This document shows, piece after piece, positions 9,094-16,550 of a stretch of 64,000 nt of DNA. Made by a program: the position numbers and the translations under genes. Under the pieces are notes generated by a model. It was not told where the DNA came from. It saw nothing but the letters and a program-made list of their open reading frames with translations, and made no database searches. Numbering within the stretch: position 1 is the first letter of the stretch; each line of letters starts with the position of its first letter. Source of the DNA: Pseudomonadota bacterium (GTDB lineage Bacteria; Pseudomonadota; Alphaproteobacteria; Rhizobiales; Tepidamorphaceae); the NCBI GenBank assembly GCA_023458595.1, contig JAEWYT010000215.1, forward strand, positions 62,001 through 126,000, given 5' to 3'.

Positions 9094-10470
9094 ATGGCAG
9101 CGCGCGAACAACCAACGGCACGGCTCGGGCGGTTCGCCAGCGAATGCGCGGCGATGCCCCTGTCCGCGGCGGTCGTGGACAAGGCCGCCTTCTGCCTGCT
9201 CGACGCTTTCGGCCTCGGCGTCATCGCGCGCGACGAACGCACCTTCGTGGCGTATTGCGACTGCGTCGCCGATCTGTCGAAAAAGCGTGGCGCCGCAAGG
9301 ATTTGGGGCACCGGCGCGACGGCGGTCCTGGGCGAGGCTCTGGAAGCCAACGCGATTGCCGTGCACGGCCATTTCCATGACGATTCCGAGTATTCGTCGT
9401 GGTCCCATCCCGCCTCGTTCGTGGTGCCCGCCGCGGTCTCGCTCGGCGAGGCCGTCGACGCGGACCTCGGCCTGGTGCTGCGCGGGATCGTGTCCGGCTA
9501 TACGGCCATGAACTGGCTCGGCGCCGGCGAGAAGGTCGCCCGCGCCATGATCGCGCGCGGCGTGCGCACGAGCCCGGCGCTGGGCACAATCGGCTCCGCC
9601 GCCGCGGCGGCAACGGTCCTGGGTCTCGATCCCAAGCAGGCCGCCAACGCCATCGGCATCGCCACGAGCATCACGGGCGGGCTGCTCGAACCCGTCCGCA
9701 CCGGGTCGGACGAGTGGCGCCTGCAGAACGGCCATGCCGCCCGCGGTGGCGTGACGGCCGCGCGACTCGCAGCGCGCGGAGTCGTCGGCGCGCCTGTCGC
9801 GCTCGAAGGCCCGAAGGGCCTGCTCGCCGCCTATGCCGGATTCGATACGCCGCCGCCCGAGTGGAGCACCGACCCCGATCCCGAAGCGATCGTGGACGCT
9901 GTCGTCGCCAAACCCTTTGCGACGCTCGGCGACAACATGGCCGCCGCCGTCGCGGCGAAGCTGCTGCACGACGACGGCGTCGACGTCGACGAGATCGAGA
10001 GCATTCGGCTCACCCTGTGGCGGCCATACTCGGAGTATCCGGGTACCGACTATCGCGGCCCCTTCACCGAGACGGCGCAGGCGTTGGCGAGCACGGTGTT
10101 CGCCACGGGCGCGATGCTCGCCTTCGGCGCGCTCGAGTACGACGTCAATCGCGATCGACGCGACGATCCCACCGTGCTGCGGCTGGCGGGACTCGCGACC
10201 ATCGAGCCCGATGATGTCGGGGGCCCGGAGGACAGCACGATCGAACTGCGCATGAAGGACGGCACCGTGCGCACGCGATCATCCCGCGAGGCGTCGCGAA
10301 CGCTGCTCTATCACGACCGCCCGACGGCGGCGGCGCTCGTCGAGGAAAGGCTGGGCCGCATGGGTTGGCCGGTCGGGAGCGGTGCCGCGCTGGCGACATC
10401 AGTATTCGACCAGATCGACACGGAAAGCGCCGTTCCGGTCGCGAAATTGCTGAATCTCGTACTGAACTGA
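9094..10470 (+). CDS. MmgE/PrpD family protein
   Basis: A 458-residue member of the MmgE/PrpD family, which includes 2-methylcitrate dehydratase, cis-aconitate decarboxylase and iminodisuccinate epimerase. The N-terminal all-helical domain carries the recognisable HGHFHDDSEYSSWSHPASFVVPAA region (ends HGHFHDDS and HPASFVVP), followed by GYTAMNWLGAGE and a long C-terminal alpha/beta lid domain. The ATG lies 20 nt after the racemase-like gene and follows GAGAGAGGG, so the two are one transcription unit. A dehydration, decarboxylation or epimerisation of a polycarboxylate is the expected chemistry; the substrate is not identifiable. Confidence 0.88.
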   Translation: MAAREQPTARLGRFASECAAMPLSAAVVDKAAFCLLDAFGLGVIARDERTFVAYCDCVADLSKKRGAARIWGTGATAVLGEALEANAIAVHGHFHDDSEYSSWSHPASFVVPAAVSLGEAVDADLGLVLRGIVSGYTAMNWLGAGEKVARAMIARGVRTSPALGTIGSAAAAATVLGLDPKQAANAIGIATSITGGLLEPVRTGSDEWRLQNGHAARGGVTAARLAARGVVGAPVALEGPKGLLAAYAGFDTPPPEWSTDPDPEAIVDAVVAKPFATLGDNMAAAVAAKLLHDDGVDVDEIESIRLTLWRPYSEYPGTDYRGPFTETAQALASTVFATGAMLAFGALEYDVNRDRRDDPTVLRLAGLATIEPDDVGGPEDSTIELRMKDGTVRTRSSREASRTLLYHDRPTAAALVEERLGRMGWPVGSGAALATSVFDQIDTESAVPVAKLLNLVLN

Positions 10471-10517
10471 AGCCGATAGGGGCAAAAGCCAGAAGAAAAA
10501 GAGCCTTGCGCGAAGAA

Positions 10518-10529
10518 GAAAACGTTTCA
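10518..10529 (+). promoter_or_regulatory. Second LacI-type operator candidate
   Basis: The AAACGTTT palindrome at 10520-10527 sits in GAAAACGTTTCATAGG, closely resembling the 8172 site (TGAAACGTTTCATAATAGG). The right half TTTCAT is identical; the left half differs at the flank (A in place of G at 10519). It lies 35 nt before the MDR oxidoreductase start. No strong core promoter could be assigned with confidence. Confidence 0.55.
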
Positions 10530-10563
10530 TAGGCGCCGCAGATAGAAACGGGAGGGAACCGGC

Positions 10564-11550
10564 TTGGTAACGATGAAGGCGATAACCGCGCCACCCTTCG
10601 GCGGTCCCGAGACGATGTCGCTCGTCGAGATGCCGAGGCCGGTTCCGGCCGCCGATCAACTCCTCGTTCGCGTCACGGCGATCGGCGTCAACCGGGTCGA
10701 CGCGATGCAGCGCTCCGGTTCGTACCCGCCGCCGCCCGGCGCGGGTGACATCCTCGGCGTAGAGATGGCGGGAGAGGTTGCCGGCGCCGGCGCCGAGGCG
10801 GGCGACTTCAAGACGGGCGATCGCGTCTTCGGCCTCGTCCCGGCGGGCGCCTATGCCGAGTACGCGGTTATTCATCACCGTCACGCGGTGCGGACGCCCG
10901 ACGACTGGGACGACGTCAGGGCCGCCTCGGTGATCGAAACCTTCTGCACGGCGCACGAGACCCTGTTCGAGCTCGGCGGGCTTTCCGCCGGCGATCGCGT
11001 GCTGATCCACGCGGCCGGGAGCGCGGTCGGCACGAGCGCGATTCAGATGGCCGTGAAGTGCGGCGCGACGGTCATCGGCACCGCGGGCGCGGACTACAAG
11101 ATCGAAGCGGCGAAGAAGCTCGGCGCCGCGCACGTCATCGACTACAAATCGGTCGATTTCGCTGACGAGGTCCTGCGCCTCTATCCCGACGGCATCGACC
11201 AGATCGAGGACTTCATCGGCTCGATCTACTTTCAGCGTCATTTGAGGATCCTGCGCAACAAGGGACGTATCGTCCAGGTCGGCATCCTCGGCGCCGGCGT
11301 CGCCCCGATAGACACCGGACCGATCCTCGGCAAGCGGCTGAAGGTCTGCGGCTTCACGCTGCGTCCGCAGAACAACGACGAGAAGGCCGTCATCACCGCA
11401 CACTTCGTCGAGCACTGGCTGCCGCTCCTCCTCAGGGGCGACGTGACGCAGGTCATGCATGCCGTGCTGCCGTTCGACCAGGCGCACGAGGCGCACCGCA
11501 TTCTCGAGGACACGGAGAATTTCGGAAAGGTCGTGATGACCGTTTCCTGA
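10564..11550 (+). CDS. Zinc-independent MDR-family oxidoreductase (quinone oxidoreductase-like)
   Basis: A 328-residue medium-chain dehydrogenase/reductase. The N-terminal GroES-like half contains TAIGVNRVDAMQRSG and the NADPH-binding half contains GDRVLIHAAGSAVGTSAIQMA followed by KKLGAAHVIDYK. The zinc ligands of alcohol dehydrogenases are absent, matching the quinone-oxidoreductase branch. A TTG at 10564 is chosen because GGAGGG lies 7 nt upstream; an in-frame ATG at 10573 is 16 nt from that site and is the alternative. It may reduce an enone or quinone-type intermediate. It is the first gene after the second operator and leads into the ABC importer. Confidence 0.88.
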   Translation: MVTMKAITAPPFGGPETMSLVEMPRPVPAADQLLVRVTAIGVNRVDAMQRSGSYPPPPGAGDILGVEMAGEVAGAGAEAGDFKTGDRVFGLVPAGAYAEYAVIHHRHAVRTPDDWDDVRAASVIETFCTAHETLFELGGLSAGDRVLIHAAGSAVGTSAIQMAVKCGATVIGTAGADYKIEAAKKLGAAHVIDYKSVDFADEVLRLYPDGIDQIEDFIGSIYFQRHLRILRNKGRIVQVGILGAGVAPIDTGPILGKRLKVCGFTLRPQNNDEKAVITAHFVEHWLPLLLRGDVTQVMHAVLPFDQAHEAHRILEDTENFGKVVMTVS

Positions 11551-11632
11551 TCCACGGGGACGAACGAAAAGCCTCGCTCGAGGAGGCTATGGCCCGCCAC
11601 CCGTCGGGCCGCAACAAAGGGAGGTGAAGCGA

Positions 11633-12820
11633 ATGCGTACCTTGAAAAGCGCCCTGCTGGCGCTCGGCGCCGGCGTTGCTCTCGCCGCGGGCATGGCGGC
11701 GCCCGCCGCGCAGGCCGAGGAAGAGCTGAAGATAGGCGTCATCGCCGCCCTTTCGGGCGGAGGTACCGCCTGGGGCCAGGGCCTCTTGCGTGGCGTGGAG
11801 ATCGCCGTCGACGAGCTCAATGCCAATGGAGGCCTCACTGTCGACGGGACGACCTACAAGCTCCGGGTCATCCCGTTCGACGACCAGTACAACGCGGCCC
11901 AGGCCAAGACCGCGGCCGAGCGGCTCGTCCATGACGAGAAGGTCCGGTTCATGTTCGGGCCGATGGGATCGCCGGGCGCGCTCGGCGCGATCCCCGTCAC
12001 GCAGCCGGAGAAGGTGCTGCAGTTCGTCGAGGGTTACGCGCCGAAGATCCTCGACAACGAGTGGAAGGACGACTTGCACGTCTTCCGAGTCGGCCTGTCG
12101 AGCGGCGAGTTCTCTGATCCGGTCGTCGCTTGGGTCAAGCAGTCGATGCCGGACGTCAAGAAGGTCGGCATGATCGCCCCCAACGACGCGGTCGGCCAGC
12201 AGGCGATCACCGCGCTCGTCGACCGTTACAAGAACCAGGGCTTCGAGGTCTGGACCGACTTCTACGAGCGCGGCTCGAAGGAGTTCACCCCCATCCTGCT
12301 GCGCATGGTGACGGAGGGCGTCGACCTGTTCGACCTGAACTCCAACGCACCGGGCGAGGCCGCGCTCCTGCTCAAGCAGGCCCGCGAGGTCGGTTACTCG
12401 GGCAAGGTGCTGCAGGCCGGCGGCGCCGGCGTCGCCGAGATCGTCGCGGCGGTCGGCCCGGCCGCCGAGGGCTTCCTCAAGTACGACGTCGTCGACCTGT
12501 CCGATCCGGAGATGGCGGACTTCGTGAAGATGTACCAGGCGAAGTACGACGGCCTGATCAACGGTCTGGCGCCAGAGTACTACAGCGCCTCGCAGATCCT
12601 GTTCGAGGGCATTCGTCGGGCGAACTCGCTCGACACCTCCAAGGTGCGCGACGAGATCGAGAAGATGGAAGGCTGGGAGACGCCCTTCCTCGGCCCGGTG
12701 AAGTGGACCGGCAAGGACAAGTACGGCGTAGAGCACCAGATCGTCATCCCCTTCTACATCATGAAGGTGGTCGACGGGAAAGGCGTGGTCGAGGCGAAGA
12801 TCATTCCCGATCTCGACTGA
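11633..12820 (+). CDS. livK: Branched-chain amino acid-type ABC transporter, substrate-binding protein
   Basis: A 395-residue periplasmic binding protein of the LivK/periplasmic-binding-6 type. A signal peptide covers about residues 1-28 with cleavage after AQA. LKIGVIAALSGGGTAWGQG and the ligand-loop region ARE typical, as is GPMGSPGALGAIPVTQ. The ATG at 11633 is preferred over the GTG at 11624 because AAAGGGAGG (11617-11624) overlaps the GTG and is ideally spaced from the ATG. LivK-like proteins in catabolic loci often bind aromatic or amide compounds rather than branched-chain amino acids. It is followed by a strong stem-loop. Confidence 0.92.
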   Translation: MRTLKSALLALGAGVALAAGMAAPAAQAEEELKIGVIAALSGGGTAWGQGLLRGVEIAVDELNANGGLTVDGTTYKLRVIPFDDQYNAAQAKTAAERLVHDEKVRFMFGPMGSPGALGAIPVTQPEKVLQFVEGYAPKILDNEWKDDLHVFRVGLSSGEFSDPVVAWVKQSMPDVKKVGMIAPNDAVGQQAITALVDRYKNQGFEVWTDFYERGSKEFTPILLRMVTEGVDLFDLNSNAPGEAALLLKQAREVGYSGKVLQAGGAGVAEIVAAVGPAAEGFLKYDVVDLSDPEMADFVKMYQAKYDGLINGLAPEYYSASQILFEGIRRANSLDTSKVRDEIEKMEGWETPFLGPVKWTGKDKYGVEHQIVIPFYIMKVVDGKGVVEAKIIPDLD

Positions 12821-12834
12821 GGTCGCAGAAGCTT

Positions 12835-12869
12835 CCCGGGCGCCGGCGCGGAAGACGCCGACGTCCGGG
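12835..12869 (+). terminator. Stem-loop after LivK-type binding-protein gene
   Basis: Bases 12835-12848 pair with 12856-12869 in a 14-bp GC-rich stem that has one G-U pair and one mismatch, with a seven-base loop. It starts 15 nt after the livK stop and precedes livH. No T-tract follows. It is positioned like the hairpins after the other two binding-protein genes. Confidence 0.55.
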
Positions 12870-12899
12870 CTCGCTTGTCGAGGGGGGTAGGAAGACGGC

Positions 12900-13769
12900 A
12901 TGTTTTCCGCCGCGGTGCTTGGTCAGGTCCTGGTCAACGGCATCAATCTGAGCGCGATATACATTCTCGTCTCGCTCGGCTTCACGCTGTTGTTCGGGAT
13001 CATGCGTGTCGTCAACTTCGCGCATGGTGCGATGGCGATGCTGGGCGGATACGCGCTCTACTACATCTACGGCCAGTTCCACGTGCCGTATCTGCTCGCC
13101 GCGCCGCTGTCCGCGTTTACCGTCGCGGCCTGCTCCCTGGTCCTGGAGCGGCTGGTCTATCGCTGGTTCTACCAGAAGATGTTCCAGAGCATGATCGGGC
13201 TGCTCGGCCTCGACATGGCCATCGTGTTCACCGCGGTCATCATCTGGGAGCCGCACGAGCGCTCGGTGCCGTCGCCGATCTCGGCCGTCTACAAGGTCGG
13301 GCCGCTGTTCCTGTCCGGCAACAAGCTCGTGATCATCGGGGTCGCCGCCGCGACCCTTGCTGCCTTCTATCTGTTCACCCATTTCACGCGATACGGCCTG
13401 GCGATGCGGGCGTCCGCGCAGGATGTCGAGATCGCCGAGGCCCAAGGCGTCAACACGGACCGCATCTACACCCTGTCGTTTTTCATCGCCATCTTCATGG
13501 CCGCGCTCGCCGGCGGCTTCTTCGCGCAGACCTATGTGCTGTCGCCCTTCATGGGCGAGCGACCGCTGATGATGGCCTTCATCGCCGTCATCCTCGGCGG
13601 AATGGGCAGCATCCCCGGCGTTGCGCTCGGCGGCCTGATCCTCGGCCTGACGGAAAGCTTCCTCGGCACGTACTACGGCGGCACGACGTCCGTCTTCGTC
13701 ACTTTCGGTGCGGTGATCCTGTTGCTCATCTTCCGCCCCTGGGGCCTGCTCGGGACACCTGAGACATGA
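12900..13769 (+). CDS. livH: Branched-chain amino acid-type ABC transporter permease LivH
   Basis: A 289-residue inner-membrane permease with about eight hydrophobic segments. NGINLSAIYILVSLGFTLLFGIM and MRVVNFAHGAM near the N-terminus are characteristic of LivH, as is the C-terminal AVILGGMGSIPGVALGGL region. It forms the heterodimeric channel with LivM. The ATG at 12900 lies 79 nt after livK and follows GAGGGGGGTAGG. It overlaps livM by 4 nt (ATGA), indicating translational coupling. Confidence 0.93.
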   Translation: MFSAAVLGQVLVNGINLSAIYILVSLGFTLLFGIMRVVNFAHGAMAMLGGYALYYIYGQFHVPYLLAAPLSAFTVAACSLVLERLVYRWFYQKMFQSMIGLLGLDMAIVFTAVIIWEPHERSVPSPISAVYKVGPLFLSGNKLVIIGVAAATLAAFYLFTHFTRYGLAMRASAQDVEIAEAQGVNTDRIYTLSFFIAIFMAALAGGFFAQTYVLSPFMGERPLMMAFIAVILGGMGSIPGVALGGLILGLTESFLGTYYGGTTSVFVTFGAVILLLIFRPWGLLGTPET

Positions 13770-14773
13770 GCGTCGCCGAAGCCAACAGCTCGACAGGGTC
13801 GCGGACCGCGGCGAGGTCCTCCGACACGCGGGTTCGGCGGATCAACACCGCGATCGCGGCGCTCCTCGTGCTCGTCTTCGCGGCGCTGCCGTTCGTCGAC
13901 GCCGATCAGTTCACGATCTCGCTCGGTACGACCCTGATGATTACAGGCATCGCCACGACGAGCCTGCATCTGATCATCCGGACCGGTCATGTCTCGCTCG
14001 CTCATGCGGCTTTCATGGGGCTCGGCTCCTACGCCAGCGTCATCGCCGTGACGACCTTCGGACTGCCCTTCCCAGTGGCGGTGGTTCTGGCGTTCCTGAC
14101 GCCGGCCCTGTTGGCGCTGATGGTTGGTCCGTTGCTGTTGAGGCTTTCGGGCAAGTACTTCGTGCTGGTCACGTTCTTGCTCGGCGAGATCATCCGCCTC
14201 GTGTTCGTGTCGTGGCAGTCCTTCACGGGCGGATCGAACGGAATTTTCGGCATCAAGGTGCCCTACGGATTCCTGGAATCGCCGATCGCCTTCTTCTACT
14301 TCACCATGGGCTTCGCCATCGTCTGCATCGGATTCGTGGCGCGGTTACTGCAATCGGAGATCGGTCGCACGATCGATGCCATTCGCGAAGACCCGCGCCT
14401 GGCCGAGTGCTTCGGCGTGCCGGTACTGCGCGTCAAGGTAACGATCTTCGTCATCGCCTGCGGGCTCGCTGGCGTTTCGGGGGCGCTCTTCGGCTATTTT
14501 GTCCGCTACATCGACCCGACATCGTTTTCGATCATCCAGTCGCTCAATTTCGTCGTCATGAATGTCGTCGGCGGGATGTACCAGCTGGCTGGGCCGATCG
14601 TCGGAACGGTGTTCTTCGTGATCCTGCCGGAGTTCCTGCGCGGCTACGTCGAACTGCAGCGCGTCATCTTCGGCGTCTGCCTCATCGTCGTCATGGCGTT
14701 CCTGCCGGGCGGTATCGTCGAACTCGCGACCCGCCTGCGCAAACTTCCGCGCTCCGGGCGGGAGGATTCGTGA
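13766..14773 (+). CDS. livM: Branched-chain amino acid-type ABC transporter permease LivM
   Basis: A 335-residue permease with about ten hydrophobic segments after a polar N-terminal stretch. The LivM-typical segment GHVSLAHAAFMGLGSYASVI and the loop GRTIDAIREDPRLAECFGV (the coupling region that contacts the ATPases) are present. It starts on an ATGA overlapping the end of livH and its TGA overlaps the ATG of livG. Membrane partner of LivH in the same importer. Confidence 0.93.
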   Translation: MSVAEANSSTGSRTAARSSDTRVRRINTAIAALLVLVFAALPFVDADQFTISLGTTLMITGIATTSLHLIIRTGHVSLAHAAFMGLGSYASVIAVTTFGLPFPVAVVLAFLTPALLALMVGPLLLRLSGKYFVLVTFLLGEIIRLVFVSWQSFTGGSNGIFGIKVPYGFLESPIAFFYFTMGFAIVCIGFVARLLQSEIGRTIDAIREDPRLAECFGVPVLRVKVTIFVIACGLAGVSGALFGYFVRYIDPTSFSIIQSLNFVVMNVVGGMYQLAGPIVGTVFFVILPEFLRGYVELQRVIFGVCLIVVMAFLPGGIVELATRLRKLPRSGREDS

Positions 14774-15555
14774 TGCCGGCGCTCCTGATGGTCAGCGACC
14801 TGTCGCGCCATTTCGGCGGTGTCGCCGCCGTGGACGGACTGTCGTTCGGTGTGGAGGAGGGCGAAATCCTCGGGATCATCGGTCCGAACGGTGCCGGCAA
14901 GACGACGGCCATCAATCTGATCAGCGGCGTCATCCGCCCGGATACCGGCCAGGTCAGCTTTGCCGGCAACGAGGTCACGGGCCTGGCATCCCACCGGCTC
15001 GCGGAGAGGGGGTTGGTGCGCACCTTCCAGGCGACAACCGTCTTTAATCAGCGCACCGTCCGCGAGAACGCCTTGCGGGGTGCCTATCTCTCGCTCTACC
15101 CGGGCTTTTTCGCGGCGCTGTTGTCAACGCCGGCCGCCCGCCGCCGGCGCGCGGAGACCGACCTGTTGGTCGACGAAGTGCTCGACTGGCTGAGCCTCAC
15201 CGAGGTCGCCGATATCACCGCCGGCAATCTGCCATACGGATTCCAGAAGACGCTCGGCATGGCGATCGCGCTCGCCGCGAGGCCGCGCTTGGTGATGATG
15301 GACGAGCCGGTCGCCGGCCTCAGCGCCGAGGAAGCCGACCATGTCCGCGACACGATCAAGCGCGTCCGAGAGCGCGGCATTACCGTCATCGTGATCGATC
15401 ACAACATGCGGTTCATCTCCGGGCTCTGCGACCGGGTACTAGTCATCAACCAGGGCCGGGAACTCGCCGTCGGTACGCCTGCTGACGTGCTGTCGAACAA
15501 GGATGTGATTGAAGCCTATCTGGGGAAGGGCCATGCCGCTGCTGTCGATTGCTGA
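14773..15555 (+). CDS. livG: Branched-chain amino acid-type ABC transporter ATP-binding protein LivG
   Basis: A 260-residue ABC ATPase. Walker A is GPNGAGKTT, Walker B is PRLVMMDEP, followed by GLSAEEADHV and the switch histidine in VIVIDHNM. The signature region reads NLPYGFQKTLGMAIAL, in which the usual LSYGQQR is NLPYGFQK, a common LivG variant. The start ATG at 14773 overlaps the livM stop (TGATG) with GGGAGGA just upstream. The frame is open further upstream within livM, but that is a shadow. Confidence 0.93.
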   Translation: MPALLMVSDLSRHFGGVAAVDGLSFGVEEGEILGIIGPNGAGKTTAINLISGVIRPDTGQVSFAGNEVTGLASHRLAERGLVRTFQATTVFNQRTVRENALRGAYLSLYPGFFAALLSTPAARRRRAETDLLVDEVLDWLSLTEVADITAGNLPYGFQKTLGMAIALAARPRLVMMDEPVAGLSAEEADHVRDTIKRVRERGITVIVIDHNMRFISGLCDRVLVINQGRELAVGTPADVLSNKDVIEAYLGKGHAAAVDC

Positions 15556-16243
15556 CCTGCAGGTGCGCTACGGGCGGATCTTCGGAACGGACAGTGTGAC
15601 GTTCGATGTCGAGGAGGGCGAGACACTCGCGCTGATCGGCTCCAACGGTGCCGGCAAGAGCAGCACACTGAAGGCGATTCTCGGTATGGTGTCCTATCCG
15701 ACGGGGGAGATCCGGCTCCGTGACAGGAGCCTCAAGGGCATCAGGCCGTCCGATGTCGCGCGCCTCGGCGTCGGCCTGTCGCCGGAGGGCCGCCGCGTTT
15801 TTCCTTACCTGTCGGTGCTGGAGAACCTGCGTATCGGCGCCTACACGCGTACCAAGGCCGAGTTCGTGGAGAGGCTCGAGCAGATCTACGGCTATTTCCC
15901 GCGCCTGAAGGAACGCTCCTCGCAACGCGCGGGCCTGCTGAGTGGCGGCGAGCAGCAGATGCTCGCGATCGGAAGGGCGCTGATGCCGAGACCGGCCCTG
16001 TTTCTGCTCGACGAGCCGTCGCTCGGCCTGGCTCCGATCGTGGTCGATGCTATCGGCCAGATCATTGCCGAGGTGCAGCGCACCGAGAAGCTTTCGGTGA
16101 TTCTGGCCGAACAGAACGCCAACTGGGCGATGAGCATCGCGCCGCGCGCTGTGATCCTTGAACTCGGCAAGGTCGCCCTTGCCGGACCTACAGAGGATCT
16201 GCGACAGGACCCGCGCGTCCGCGCTGCCTATCTGGGCGTTTAG
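15533..16243 (+). CDS. livF: Branched-chain amino acid-type ABC transporter ATP-binding protein LivF
   Basis: A 236-residue ABC ATPase of the LivF type. Walker A GSNGAGKSS, signature LLSGGEQQMLAIGRAL, Walker B LFLLDEPSLGLAP and the switch region ILAEQN are all intact. The ATG at 15533 lies inside the end of livG (23-nt overlap); AGGGGAAGGG-like purine sequence precedes it. It pairs with LivG to drive the importer. It is the last gene of the catabolic locus; the gap after it marks the boundary with the polysaccharide locus. Confidence 0.92.
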   Translation: MPLLSIADLQVRYGRIFGTDSVTFDVEEGETLALIGSNGAGKSSTLKAILGMVSYPTGEIRLRDRSLKGIRPSDVARLGVGLSPEGRRVFPYLSVLENLRIGAYTRTKAEFVERLEQIYGYFPRLKERSSQRAGLLSGGEQQMLAIGRALMPRPALFLLDEPSLGLAPIVVDAIGQIIAEVQRTEKLSVILAEQNANWAMSIAPRAVILELGKVALAGPTEDLRQDPRVRAAYLGV

Positions 16244-16550
16244 ACGCGAGCCTTCTGAGGATCGTCCATTCGGACCGAACCCGGGAGCCCGAACCTGCCA
16301 GGCATCGCCGCCTTTCCTCACGCTCAATGGCAGCTTCAGCGAGGCCGGTCGTCAGAATGGACGGTATTGGTTCGGCCGGCATCTGCCCAATGTAATACTT
16401 CAATTGACTAAAATTCAAATCAACTCATTTATATTAATCAATCGTCTATTTAATACTATAGTTAACGAGGATTATCGTTGACTATTACTTACTCAGTCGG
16501 TTTATTCTCGAAACTGCGCTGGGGGGTGCGGATGCGGTGAGGGGCCGAGG
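16244..16550. other. Non-coding leader between the catabolic and polysaccharide loci
   Basis: This 307-nt gap has an ordinary-GC first half and a markedly AT-rich second half (about 16386-16510) that stands out from the surrounding high-GC sequence. ATTGACT occurs twice (16403 and near 16477 as GTTGACT), and GTTAAC lies at 16461-16466. No convincing gene is present. It probably holds the promoter and control region of the polysaccharide locus. The 11-mer ATCGTCCATTC at 16261-16271 recurs at 18062-18072. Confidence 0.6.
16478..16506 (+). promoter_or_regulatory. Candidate promoter of the exopolysaccharide locus
   Basis: TTGACT (16478-16483, 5 of 6 consensus bases), a 17-nt spacer and TTTATT (16501-16506, 4 of 6) form the best sigma-70-like pair in the AT-rich leader, 45 nt before the first gene. 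An alternative further up is TTGACT at 16404-16409 with TATATT at 16430-16435, although its 20-nt spacer is long. Confidence 0.4.
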
